From positions 2,108,001-2,172,000 of the forward strand of contig NZ_CP026514.1 in NCBI RefSeq assembly GCF_002953935.1: a DNA stretch of 64,000 nucleotides, in the 5' to 3' direction. The DNA comes from Arthrobacter sp. PGP41. GTDB lineage: Bacteria > Actinomycetota > Actinomycetes > Actinomycetales > Micrococcaceae. Every line of letters begins with the position of its first letter. Positions within the stretch are counted from its first letter, which is position 1. The notes below the pieces were generated by a model. The model was not told where the DNA came from. It ran no database searches and saw nothing but the letters and a program-made list of their open reading frames with translations. Both the position numbers and the translations under genes were made by a program. This document shows, one piece after another, positions 8,416-16,829 of this stretch.

Positions 8416-9309
8416 ATGGTTGAGGGACTGACACTAGGCCAGTTGGAATGCCTGTTTACCGGCTCGGTGTGGGCCGAGGGGCCGGTATGGGTGCCCGGCT
8501 CACGCACTGTGCGCTGGAGCGATATCCCCAACAACCGCATCCTCGAATTCAACGCAGCCACGGGAACCACCAGTGAGTACGCGGTGGGGGTCGAGTTCAC
8601 CAACGGACGGACGCTTGATGCCGACGGCAGCGTTGTACAGTGCAGCCATGGCCGCCGCCGTGTCGAGCGGGACCGGGAGGGCACCGTGACTGGACTAGTG
8701 GATTCCTTTCGCGGCCGTCGACTGAACTCACCCAACGACGTCGTGGTTTCGCGTGACTCCAGCATCTGGTTCACCGACCCGCCCTACGGAATTCTTCCGG
8801 GCACCACGGAGGGGCACGAGGGCGAGCAGGAGTACGGTGGCTGCCACGTGTTCCGCTTCGAGCCTGTTGCCGGCACCCTCACTGCCGTGGTCACGGACCT
8901 CGTATACCCGAACGGCCTGGCCTTCTCGCCGGACGAGTCGGTCCTCTACGTTGCCGACACCGCAGGGCCACGCCATGGAGTGCCGCTGAGGATCGTCGCC
9001 TATGACGTGAGCGGCAGCGTATGCAGGCGCCGGAAGACCGCCGTCGAGCTTGAAGACGGCCACGCGGCTGACGGCCTGCGCGTTGACGTCCACGGGAGGA
9101 TCTGGACCTCCGCCGGACCCGCAGTCCGGGTCTATTCGCCGGGCTTCGAACTCCTGGGGACCATTTCCGTGCCCGAGACGGTATCAAACCTATGCTTCGG
9201 AGGCCCGGACGGCCGGGACCTTTACATCACCGCGACCACAAGCCTCTACCGGATCCGCACCACCACCCGGGATGCGGCTGCCTTCACGTTTGATCCCACC
9301 GCCAACTGA
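8416..9309 (+). CDS. SMP-30/gluconolactonase family protein
   Basis: A 297-residue six-bladed propeller of the SMP-30/gluconolaconase/LRE-like family. Metal-ligand motifs are present in order: WAEGPVW (Glu), LNSPNDVVV (Asn), YPNGLAFSPDE (Asn) and HAADGLRVD (Asp). These enzymes hydrolyse sugar lactones or related esters with a divalent metal. Start 8416 is preferred over an in-frame ATG at 8392 because GAAGGGG lies 5 bases before it. The aldo/keto reductase follows after 14 bases, so the two are probably cotranscribed and may act in one sugar oxidation route. Confidence 0.9.
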   Translation: MVEGLTLGQLECLFTGSVWAEGPVWVPGSRTVRWSDIPNNRILEFNAATGTTSEYAVGVEFTNGRTLDADGSVVQCSHGRRRVERDREGTVTGLVDSFRGRRLNSPNDVVVSRDSSIWFTDPPYGILPGTTEGHEGEQEYGGCHVFRFEPVAGTLTAVVTDLVYPNGLAFSPDESVLYVADTAGPRHGVPLRIVAYDVSGSVCRRRKTAVELEDGHAADGLRVDVHGRIWTSAGPAVRVYSPGFELLGTISVPETVSNLCFGGPDGRDLYITATTSLYRIRTTTRDAAAFTFDPTAN

Positions 9310-9323
9310 ACACGAGGAAAACC

Positions 9324-10355
9324 ATGCAATACAGAACCCTGGGCCGCAGCGGCACCGTCGTTTCCACCTACGCGCTGGGAACCATGACATTCGGTGCCGA
9401 GGCCACCGAGGAGTCGTCACACGCAATCCTCGACAGCTACTTCGCTGCGGGCGGCAATTTCATCGACACCGCCGATGTCTACAGCAAAGGCGTTTCCGAG
9501 GAGATCATCGGCCGCTGGCTTGCCAACCGGCCCGAGGAGAGGGACAGCGCGGTGGTGGCCACAAAGGGCCGCTTTCCAATGGGCACGTCACCGAACGACG
9601 TCGGAACGTCCCGCCGGCGTCTGACCCGCGCCCTGGACGATTCCCTCCGCCGCCTGGGCGTGGACCAGATCGACCTGTACCAGCTGCACGCCTGGGACCC
9701 GATCACACCGCTGGAGGAGACGCTGCGCTTCCTGGAAGACTCTGTCAGCCGCGGCAAGATTGCCTACTACGGTTTCTCCAACTTCCTGGGGTGGCAGCTG
9801 ACCAAGGCCGTCCACGTTGCCAGCGCCCACGGCTGGAACCTGCCGGTGACCCTGCAGCCCCAGTACAGCCTCCTGGTCCGTGAGATCGAATCCGAGATAG
9901 TTCCGGCTGCGCTCGACGCGGGGATTGGCCTGCTGCCGTGGTCTCCGCTCGGCGGCGGGTGGTTGTCCGGCAAGTACAAGAGGGACCAGGCCCCCCAAGG
10001 TGCCACGCGCCTTGGCGAGAACCCCGAACGCGGCATGGAGGCCTGGAAGGCGCGCAATGACAATCCCCGTACCTGGGCAGTCATCGATGCCGTGGAAGGC
10101 ATCGCCGCCGCCCGCGGCATCAGCCCTTCCCAGGTGGCGCTGGCCTGGCTGGCGGACAGGCCGGCGGTCACGTCGGTGATCCTGGGGGCGAGGACAACCG
10201 AACAGCTCGCGGACAACCTTGCTGCCGCCGACGTGCAGCTCACCCCTGACGAAACCAGCCGGCTTACCCAGGCCAGCGAACCACAGGCCGGCGTCTATCC
10301 CTACGGCCCCCTGGCGCAGGAGCAGCGGAGCCGCAGGATTGAAGGGGGAAGGTAG
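9324..10355 (+). CDS. Aldo/keto reductase
   Basis: A 343-residue NADPH-dependent reductase. It opens with MQYRTLGRSG, typical of the YajO/YghZ-like branch. The catalytic tetrad is visible: Asp and Tyr in FIDTADVYSKG, Lys in VVATKG, His in LYQLHAWD. The cofactor-binding end shows VILGARTTEQLADNLAA. AGGA lies a few bases before the ATG. It follows the lactonase gene closely. The carbonyl substrate is unknown. Its stop is only 3 bases from the end of a convergent gene. Confidence 0.93.
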   Translation: MQYRTLGRSGTVVSTYALGTMTFGAEATEESSHAILDSYFAAGGNFIDTADVYSKGVSEEIIGRWLANRPEERDSAVVATKGRFPMGTSPNDVGTSRRRLTRALDDSLRRLGVDQIDLYQLHAWDPITPLEETLRFLEDSVSRGKIAYYGFSNFLGWQLTKAVHVASAHGWNLPVTLQPQYSLLVREIESEIVPAALDAGIGLLPWSPLGGGWLSGKYKRDQAPQGATRLGENPERGMEAWKARNDNPRTWAVIDAVEGIAAARGISPSQVALAWLADRPAVTSVILGARTTEQLADNLAAADVQLTPDETSRLTQASEPQAGVYPYGPLAQEQRSRRIEGGR

Positions 10356-10358
10356 CGC

Positions 10359-10955
10359 CTAGCGGATCATGCGGTAACGCACATGCGTGACCAGGCGCGT
10401 TCCCAGCACTTCCGTCGGTTCCAGCCGCAGGTTCCCGACGCCGTCCAGGAGCCGCTCGCCCGCGCCGAGGGTCAGCGGGGCGATGTGCAGCCGCAACTCG
10501 TCGATCAGGCCGGCTGAAAGGTATTGGCGGGCAGTCTCTGCGCCGCCGGCAACGGCGACGTCCTTGCCGCCCGCAGCCTCGCGCGCCTGCGCCAGCGCCG
10601 ATTCGATGCCGTCACTGACGAAATTGAAGGTGGTGCCACCCTCCATCTCCAAGGGTGCGCGCGGGTGGTGCGTGAGGACAAAGACGGGAGCATGGTAGGG
10701 CGGCTCCTCGCCCCACCAGCCGCGCCAGTCCTTATCCCACGGCCCCGCTCCGGGACCGGCGAACATGTTGCGGCCCATGATGTAGGCACCCGCGGAGAGG
10801 ATGCCCTTCAGCGCTTCGGCGTTGGCCTCGGCTTCTTCGAACTGCCACCGGTGCAGGTCCTCGCCACCCTCGCCCAACGGGTTGTCCGGGGTCTGGTTGG
10901 GGCCGGCGAGGAATCCGTCGAGGGATACGGTCAGATCGCACGTGACGCTGCTCAT
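10359..10955 (-). CDS. Dihydrofolate reductase family protein (RibD C-terminal fold)
   Basis: A 198-residue protein of the RibD_C/DHFR-like family. It shows the opening LTVSLDGFLAGP, the nucleotide-binding stretch VAVAGGAETARQYLSAGLID, and the ending LHIAPLTLGAGERLLDG. These are probably NADPH-dependent reductases, but few have known substrates. The gene runs right to left and has AAGGAAA 5 bases before its ATG. The RidA gene lies 32 bases upstream on the same strand, so the two may form an operon. Two relatives occur in this window (11543 and 27451). Confidence 0.9.
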   Translation of the reverse strand: MSSVTCDLTVSLDGFLAGPNQTPDNPLGEGGEDLHRWQFEEAEANAEALKGILSAGAYIMGRNMFAGPGAGPWDKDWRGWWGEEPPYHAPVFVLTHHPRAPLEMEGGTTFNFVSDGIESALAQAREAAGGKDVAVAGGAETARQYLSAGLIDELRLHIAPLTLGAGERLLDGVGNLRLEPTEVLGTRLVTHVRYRMIR

Positions 10956-10987
10956 GGTTTCCTTAAGGGCACTTGGGGCGGGCGGGG

Positions 10988-11395
10988 TTAGCGCATGATG
11001 GCGGCAACTGCACTGATTTCGATCAACGCGCCGGGCACGCCCAGCCCGGCCACGCGGGCGCCGGTCACCAAGGCCGGTTCATCGGACGCCAGCGCCGGCG
11101 CGATCGCGCCATAGGCCGCCGCAAGATCGACGCCGTCCACGAAGAGCACTGTCCACTGCACGACGTCGTTGACCGTCGCTCCGGCGGCTGCGAGGGCAAT
11201 CTTCGCGTTGTCCACGGCGCGGGAAGACTGCAGTGCCACATCGCCCTCGCCAATCAACGTCCCGCCGGCGTCGACGGCGTTCTGGCCGCCAATGTAGATG
11301 GTGGTGGCGCCCGGCGGGACGACGGCGACGTGGCTGAAGGCCGGGCTCGGGATGAGCCCTTCGGGACGGATCCGCTGAATGCGTTCCATCCGCAC
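10988..11395 (-). CDS. RidA family protein (enamine/imine deaminase-like)
   Basis: A 135-residue YjgF/YER057c/UK114 family protein. Visible features are YIGGQNAVDAGG, the region VVQWTVLFVDG, the arginine in TGARVAGLG, and IEISAVAA at the end with the conserved Glu. RidA proteins hydrolyse reactive enamines formed by PLP enzymes; the Arg that binds the carboxylate is present. The GTG at 11395 is given; an ATG two codons later (11389) is equally possible because neither has a strong ribosome site. The gene precedes the RibD_C gene on the same strand. Confidence 0.88.
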   Translation of the reverse strand: MRMERIQRIRPEGLIPSPAFSHVAVVPPGATTIYIGGQNAVDAGGTLIGEGDVALQSSRAVDNAKIALAAAGATVNDVVQWTVLFVDGVDLAAAYGAIAPALASDEPALVTGARVAGLGVPGALIEISAVAAIMR

Positions 11396-11542
11396 ATGAT
11401 CTCACGCCAGCCGGCGGAGGGGGAGTCCGCCCGGAAGGGGGTGGCCGGCAAACCGCCCTGGTCACCTGCCCCGGGCAGACCCTTGAAGGCCCGGCCGCAG
11501 CAGGGATAGCATGGCCCGCACCTGCCGGCAAAGGAGAAGGCC

Positions 11543-12163
11543 ATGGGCGAGGCAACCCCGAAGGCGCCATCAGCAGAGCTGATGGTTGACTTCATCATTT
11601 CCCTGGATGGGTATGCCTCTGCTGAGGGATGGCCCGGGTGGTGGGGACTGGAGGGGCCGGAATACCTGGCCTGGCTGGACCAGGAAGGAACGAAAGACCG
11701 TACGTACCTCCTCGGCGCCAATACCTACCGGCTCATGTCCGGCATGTCCGAGGCCGCAGCCGGCGGCTCAGCGTTCTCGGAGGAAGAGGGGGCCAGCCTC
11801 ACCGGACTCGCCGCAGTGCCGAAGGTTGTCTTCTCCTCCACGCTCCAGGGGCCGCTGGGCTGGCCGAACTCGGAGTTGGTCAACGCTGACGCCGTTGCGG
11901 CAGTGGCGGACATGAAACGGACCAGTACCCGGCCCCTGAGCACGCTCGGCAGCCTGCGCCTCTGCCGGTCGCTGCTGGCTGCGGGCCTGGTGGACAGGTT
12001 CCGGCTGGTGGTTTTCCCGGTGATTACAGGGCGGACCGGCCGGGAGCGGATCTACGACGGCTATCCCGACATCGCACTGGAGCTGGTGGACAGCCGGACG
12101 TTTGACGGAAGGCTGCAGCTGCTCGAGTACGTTCCCACCGTCCTGGAGGGGCCGCCGCAGTAG
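11543..12163 (+). CDS. Dihydrofolate reductase family protein (RibD C-terminal fold)
   Basis: A 206-residue relative of the protein at 10359-10955. It has VDFIISLDGYASAEG at the start, TYLLGANTYRLMSG, and the strand-turn GSLRLCRSLLAAGLVDRFRL followed by VVFPVITG. A clear ribosome site AAAGGAGAAGG precedes the ATG. It is probably an NADPH-using reductase with unknown substrate. It starts 147 bases from the divergent RidA gene; that gap holds no recognised element. Confidence 0.88.
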   Translation: MGEATPKAPSAELMVDFIISLDGYASAEGWPGWWGLEGPEYLAWLDQEGTKDRTYLLGANTYRLMSGMSEAAAGGSAFSEEEGASLTGLAAVPKVVFSSTLQGPLGWPNSELVNADAVAAVADMKRTSTRPLSTLGSLRLCRSLLAAGLVDRFRLVVFPVITGRTGRERIYDGYPDIALELVDSRTFDGRLQLLEYVPTVLEGPPQ

Positions 12164-12215
12164 ATTACGACGGCGGCGGCGACGTACCTGCCTGGGACGG
12201 GGCACACTTGATGGC

Positions 12216-12875
12216 ATGACTGATTCGGCTGCTGTGACCACCCGGCATTCAACCGTTGAACAGTGGACGCGCGCCCTGGCGGAGTCTAAAGGCTCGCCCG
12301 GCGGAGGGGCAGGGACGGGAGTGATGCTGGCCATTGCAGCGTCGCTGGCGTCAATGGTCGCCGGCTATACGGAACCCAAAGAGCACCAGGGGGCGGAACT
12401 CGCCGCCCTCCACGAGCGGGCCGGCGCCCTTCGGGCGGATGCCCTCAAGTTGGCCGACGACGATGCTGCCGCCTCCGAAGCGTTCGGCGCCGCCTTCCGG
12501 CTCGAAAGGGGCCCGGAACGGGACCGGGCGATACACCGGGCCTCCGTGGACGCCGCCAAGGCCTCGGCCGTGCTGGGCGAAAGGGCCGTTGCTGCCATCG
12601 ATGACCTTGGCTGGCTGGCCTCCAACGGGAACCCGGCGCTCATCGCCGATGTCGTCGTCGGATTCGGCGCTTTAAGGGCAGCGGTTGCGGGGGCACGTAC
12701 GAACGTCAGTTTCGACCTCGCCACACTGAGGTCTGCCGGTGCCACGCTGGACCAGGTCAGGGAACAGCACCCGGCGCTGTGGTCGGCAGTGGAACAGCTT
12801 ACCTCGGCGCTCGAACGTATCGACCAGCTCACGGCTGCGGTGGATCACCGTGCCGCCCCCACCGACGCCGGCTGA
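12216..12875 (+). CDS. Cyclodeaminase/cyclohydrolase family protein (FTCD C-terminal domain)
   Basis: A 219-residue helical protein of the formiminotransferase-cyclodeaminase family. The signature is near the start: SPGGGAGTGVMLAIAASLAS, residues 29-48 or so, followed by a long helical bundle with DDAAASEAFGAAFRL. It lacks the formiminotransferase domain. Homologues act on 5-formimino or methenyl-tetrahydrofolate, but single-domain actinobacterial members are not well characterised. The frame is open upstream, but the homology starts at 12216. No ribosome site is evident; a weak CACACT hexamer lies 7 bases upstream. Confidence 0.82.
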   Translation: MTDSAAVTTRHSTVEQWTRALAESKGSPGGGAGTGVMLAIAASLASMVAGYTEPKEHQGAELAALHERAGALRADALKLADDDAAASEAFGAAFRLERGPERDRAIHRASVDAAKASAVLGERAVAAIDDLGWLASNGNPALIADVVVGFGALRAAVAGARTNVSFDLATLRSAGATLDQVREQHPALWSAVEQLTSALERIDQLTAAVDHRAAPTDAG

Positions 12876-12898
12876 ACCGCCGCACTTACCGCCGCCGT

Positions 12899-13025
12899 CG
12901 TAGGCTGGAAGCGGCACTGTCCTGGCTGCTCCGGGAACACCTTCCCGACGGCGGGTGGAACTGCCAGCCAAGGAGGACAGGCACCAGCCGCACGACCACC
13001 CTGCGGTGCCTCCGCGCGCTCCGCT
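12899..13025 (+). pseudogene. Remnant of a squalene-cyclase/prenyltransferase-like repeat protein
   Basis: The frame reads RRLEAALSWLLREHLPDGGW then NCQPRRTGTSRTTTLRCLRA. The core LLxxxLPDGGWNC is the repeat found in prenyltransferase and squalene-oxidase-repeat proteins, where it is usually followed by THSSFHTT and LEGL. Here only about 42 codons survive, without start or further repeats. The adjacent gene ends at 12875. This looks like the leftover of a deleted gene. Confidence 0.65.
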
Positions 13026-13082
13026 TGTGGGACAGTACCTGCGTGCCCGGGTAAAACGCGGGGCCCAAACCAGCGGCCACGG

Positions 13083-13277
13083 GAGCGCCGCGCCGGTCCA
13101 CTCGCCGAAATCGCACTCGACCAGCCCGTCCTCGTGGATCACGGAAAGGCCCGGGCGTGATGCGGTGGGTTCCGCCGTCTCCCTGGCTCCAAAGGGCTCC
13201 GCAGGGCGTTCCGACACCAGGCGGGCCCGCGCCACGCCCCGCTCGGACAGGGCAGCCGCCGTGGAACGGGTGTTTGG
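13083..13277 (-). pseudogene. Remnant of a histidine phosphatase (phosphoglycerate mutase-like) gene
   Basis: On the reverse strand one frame encodes RSTAAALSERGVARARLV, then ARETAEPTASRPGLSVIHED and GLVECDFGEWTG. The second and third pieces match the middle of histidine phosphatases (RTRETAEPxAxxLGL ... ECDFGEWxG). The N-terminal RHGxT catalytic loop and the C-terminal His are absent, and the spacing between pieces is too short. I infer a gene with 5', 3' and internal losses. The open frame around it continues into the next gene only as antisense. Confidence 0.65.
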
Positions 13278-13310
13278 CGAAAGTCCTCGATTCACGGCAC
13301 GGGAGGGGGC

Positions 13311-13322
13311 TACCGTGGAGGG
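13311..13322 (+). promoter_or_regulatory. Leaderless -10 (TACCGT) for the MoxR-type gene
   Basis: TACCGT at 13311-13316, then 6 bases, then GTG 13323. The intervening GGAGGG could also act as a very close ribosome site. Confidence 0.5.
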
Positions 13323-14711
13323 GTGACTGATCGTCCCGATATCTTCACAGTTGGCGAGCTGCGTGCCGCCGGCCACGCCCGCAAGGACCTCCGCCAGGAA
13401 ATCCGAGACAACCTCCTCGCCGCGCTCGCCGCCGGGAGGGATCCCTGGCCGGGTTTGTACGGGTTCAGCCGGACCGTCATTCCCCAGCTGGAGCGCGCCC
13501 TGATTGCCGGGCATGACGTGGTGCTGCTCGGCGAGCGCGGGCAGGGCAAGACCCGCCTCCTCCGCACCTTGGCCGGGCTGCTGGATGAATGGTCGCCAGT
13601 CATCGAGGGCTCGGAACTGAACGAACACCCCTTCGAGCCCATCACCGAGCACTACCGCGCCCTCGCCCTCACCGAGGGTGACCGGCTGCGGGTGGCGTGG
13701 CGCCACCGCTCCGAGCGGTATGTGGAGAAGCTGGCCACGCCGGACACGTCCGTCGCTGACCTGATCGGCGACGTGGACCCGATGCGCGTGGCCGAGGGCC
13801 GCCGCCTGGGGGATCCGGAGACCATCCATTACGGCCTGGTTCCGCGTTCCAACCGGGGCATCATCGCCATTAACGAACTGCCGGACCTTGCGGAGCGGAT
13901 CCAGGTGTCCATGCTGAACGTGATGGAGGAGCGCGACATCCAGATCCGGGGCTACGTGCTCCGCCTGCCGCTGGACGTGCTGGTGGTGGCGTCCGCCAAT
14001 CCGGAGGACTACACCAACCGGGGCCGGATCATCACGCCGCTGAAGGACCGCTTCGGCGCCGAGATCCGGACGCACTACCCGATAGAGCTCGACGACGAGG
14101 TGGCCGTCATCCGGCAGGAGGGGCAGCTGGTGGCCAACGTCCCGCCGGTCATCCTGGAGATCCTGGCCCGCTACACCCGCGCCTTGCGGCAGTCCCCGGC
14201 GATCAACCAGACTTCAGGGGTTTCGGCGCGGTTCGCCATCGCGGGCGCCGAAACAGTGGCTGCTGCAGCGCTCCGCCGGGCCAGTGTCCGGGGCGAGGCC
14301 GAGGCCGTGGCCCGGATAGTGGATCTGGGGACAGCGGTGGAAGTCCTTACCGGCAAGATCGAGTTCGAATCGGGGGAGGAAGGCCGCGAGCAAGCCGTCC
14401 TTGACCACCTCCTGCGCACAGCCACTGCCGAGGCGGTGCGCGCCCACTTCCAGGGCCTCGATCTCGGCCCGCTCGTGGCAGCGCTCGACGGGCACACTAC
14501 CGTCACCACCGGAGAGCACGTCACCGCGCAGGAGTTCCTCGGGAACCTGCCGTCCCTGAATGGATCAGGCCTTTACGACGAAATCGGCACCCGCCTCGGC
14601 GCAAAGACAAAGGGCGAGCGCGCCGCAGCGATTGAACTCGCCCTGGAAGGCCTCTACCTTGCCCGCCGGATCTCCAAGGAGTCGGACGACGAGGAAACGG
14701 TCTACGGCTAG
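13323..14711 (+). CDS. MoxR/magnesium-chelatase-type AAA+ ATPase
   Basis: A 462-residue AAA+ ATPase. Walker A is LLGERGQGKT near residue 69, Walker B is IIAINELPD near residue 182, and sensor-type residues follow in VLVVASANPEDYTNRG and PLKDRFGAEI. The C-terminal 200 residues are helical. Similar proteins work as MoxR or BchI-like chaperones together with a von Willebrand A partner, and exactly such a partner follows after 6 bases. The target complex or metal site it remodels is unknown. It is not a sigma-54 activator, because no HTH or GAFTGA motif is present. Confidence 0.88.
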   Translation: MTDRPDIFTVGELRAAGHARKDLRQEIRDNLLAALAAGRDPWPGLYGFSRTVIPQLERALIAGHDVVLLGERGQGKTRLLRTLAGLLDEWSPVIEGSELNEHPFEPITEHYRALALTEGDRLRVAWRHRSERYVEKLATPDTSVADLIGDVDPMRVAEGRRLGDPETIHYGLVPRSNRGIIAINELPDLAERIQVSMLNVMEERDIQIRGYVLRLPLDVLVVASANPEDYTNRGRIITPLKDRFGAEIRTHYPIELDDEVAVIRQEGQLVANVPPVILEILARYTRALRQSPAINQTSGVSARFAIAGAETVAAAALRRASVRGEAEAVARIVDLGTAVEVLTGKIEFESGEEGREQAVLDHLLRTATAEAVRAHFQGLDLGPLVAALDGHTTVTTGEHVTAQEFLGNLPSLNGSGLYDEIGTRLGAKTKGERAAAIELALEGLYLARRISKESDDEETVYG

Positions 14712-14717
14712 GGCACC

Positions 14718-16724
14718 ATGGACATCCATCACCACTCCGCCCGGTACGGCCGGTACACCGGCGGGCCCGACCCGCTTGCTCCGCCCGTTGACCTTGCGGA
14801 GGCGCTGGACGCCGTCGCCGAAGACGTGATGGCAGGCTACTCACCCCGCCACGCCCTGCAGGAGTTCCTCAGGCGCGGCGGCCGGAGCCGGGAAGGCCTG
14901 GACGACCTCGGCCGGCGCGTCCAGCAACGCCGCAGTGAACTGCTCGGCCGGCACCGGCTGGACGGAACCCTCAGCGAGGTCAGGAAGCTCCTGGATAGCG
15001 CCGTACTGGAGGAACGCAAGCAGCTCGCCCGCGACGCGATGATGGACAACACGGACCGCGTCTTCCGGGAGATGCAGCTCCGGAACCTGCCCCAATCCAC
15101 CGCAGCGGCGGTCAACGAGCTCGCTTCCTATGACTGGCAGTCCGGCGCCGCCAGGGAAGCCTACGAGCGCATCAAGGACCTGCTGGGCCGGGAGGTGCTG
15201 GACCAGCGCTTCGCGGGCATGAAGCAGGCGCTTGAGAACGCCACGGAAGAGGACCGGGCAGCCGTCAGCGGCATGCTCCGGGACCTGAACGAACTGCTGG
15301 ACAAGCACCGCCGCGGGCAGGACACGGAGGATGACTTCCAGCAGTTCATGGCGCAGCACGGCCACCACTTCCCGGAAAACCCGCAGTCCGTCGAGGAACT
15401 GATTGACGCACTGGCCAAGCGTGCAGCGGCGGCCCAGCGTCTTTTGCAGTCCATGTCGCCCGAGCAGCGGGAGGAGCTGATGCGCCTGTCCGCGCAGGCT
15501 TTCGGATCGCCGGAACTGAGGGCCCAGCTCGACCAGCTCGACGACACCCTGCGGGCACTGCGTCCCGGAGAGGACTGGACCGGGTCGGAGCGGTTTGACG
15601 GGCAGGAGGGGCTGGGCCTCGGCGACGGCACCGGGGTCCTGCAGGACATCGCGGAACTGGACGAACTTGCCGAGCAGCTTTCACAGTCCTATAACGGATC
15701 AACCCTCGGCGACCTGGACCTGGATGCCCTGGCCCGCCAGCTTGGGCACAATGCCGCCGTTACCGCCCGTACCCTGGCGGCGATCGAGCGGGCCATGCAG
15801 GACGGCGGATACCTGCGGCGGGGCGCGGACGGGGACCTCCGGCTTTCGCCGCAGGCCATGCGACGGCTCGGGAAGTCCCTCCTGCGGGACACCGCGAAAC
15901 AGCTGTCCGGCAGGCAGGGGCGCAGGGACACCCGCATGGCGGGAGCTGCAGGCGAGCAGACCGGCTCCAGCCGCCAATGGGAGTTCGGGGACGCCGAGCC
16001 CTGGGATGTCACGCGAACGCTGACCAACGCGATCAGCCGAACCGCGGCCGACGGCGGAACCCCGGGCGCCGGACTCCGCCTCACCCCCGCGGACATCGAG
16101 GTGAGCGAGACAGAGGCCCGCACCCAGGCCGCCGTCGTCCTCCTTGTGGACGTTTCATTCTCAATGGCCGCCGAGGGGCGGTGGGTGCCCATGAAGCGTG
16201 CTGCCCTGGCGCTGCACCACCTCGTGTCTACGCGCTTCCGCGGGGACAGGCTGGAGCTGATCACGTTCGGCCGCCATGCCCAGGCAATGGACATCGGCGA
16301 GCTCACCGCCATGCCGCCCCGGCGTGAACAAGGAACAAACCTGCACCACGGACTGCTGCTGGCCGGCCGATTCTTCCGCAAGCACCCCTCCATGCAGCCC
16401 GTCCTCCTGGTGGTGACCGACGGCGAGCCCACCGCCCACCTGCTTGCGGAAGGCGAGCCGTGGTTTTGCTGGCCGCCGGACCCGGAAACCATCCGGGTGA
16501 CGGTGGCGGAACTGGACCGGCTGGGCCGCGCCGGCACCCAGGCCACGTTTTTCAGGTTGGGCAACGACCCCAGCCTGGAACGGTTCGTGCAGCGCCTGGT
16601 GCGCCGGGTGGACGGCCGCGTGGTGGCACCGGAGGCCGGGGACCTTGGAGCCGCGGTGGTGGGGGAGTACCTGCGTGCGCACTTCCGGGGGCGCGCGTTC
16701 GGCGACTCCGACTGGGCTTCCTAG
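14718..16724 (+). CDS. VWA domain protein, partner of the upstream AAA+ ATPase
   Basis: A 668-residue protein. The first 430 residues are mostly charged helices and likely coiled regions (ERKQLARDAMMDN, ENATEEDRAAVSG). The C-terminal 220 residues are a von Willebrand A domain with a complete MIDAS site: DVSFS near residue 477, a Thr in GTNLHHG, and VTDGEPTAH. Metal-dependent ligand binding is therefore plausible. The gene starts 6 bases after the ATPase, so translation is coupled. By analogy with MoxR-VWA and ChlI-ChlD pairs it probably recruits the ATPase to a client protein. The client is unknown. Confidence 0.88.
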   Translation: MDIHHHSARYGRYTGGPDPLAPPVDLAEALDAVAEDVMAGYSPRHALQEFLRRGGRSREGLDDLGRRVQQRRSELLGRHRLDGTLSEVRKLLDSAVLEERKQLARDAMMDNTDRVFREMQLRNLPQSTAAAVNELASYDWQSGAAREAYERIKDLLGREVLDQRFAGMKQALENATEEDRAAVSGMLRDLNELLDKHRRGQDTEDDFQQFMAQHGHHFPENPQSVEELIDALAKRAAAAQRLLQSMSPEQREELMRLSAQAFGSPELRAQLDQLDDTLRALRPGEDWTGSERFDGQEGLGLGDGTGVLQDIAELDELAEQLSQSYNGSTLGDLDLDALARQLGHNAAVTARTLAAIERAMQDGGYLRRGADGDLRLSPQAMRRLGKSLLRDTAKQLSGRQGRRDTRMAGAAGEQTGSSRQWEFGDAEPWDVTRTLTNAISRTAADGGTPGAGLRLTPADIEVSETEARTQAAVVLLVDVSFSMAAEGRWVPMKRAALALHHLVSTRFRGDRLELITFGRHAQAMDIGELTAMPPRREQGTNLHHGLLLAGRFFRKHPSMQPVLLVVTDGEPTAHLLAEGEPWFCWPPDPETIRVTVAELDRLGRAGTQATFFRLGNDPSLERFVQRLVRRVDGRVVAPEAGDLGAAVVGEYLRAHFRGRAFGDSDWAS

Positions 16725-16829
16725 CGGGACGCGGCGGGTGCCCGGTCCTGGACGCCGGACATGGAGAACCGCGGAATCATGGGCCGGAGTTGATGGCCCC
16801 GCAGGGCTGATCCATGTGAGGATCGGGGT

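Noticed and set aside
12672..14075. A 467-codon reverse frame as one gene
   Set aside because: Only its part at 13083-13277 resembles a protein family; the rest is antisense to the cyclodeaminase-like and MoxR genes.
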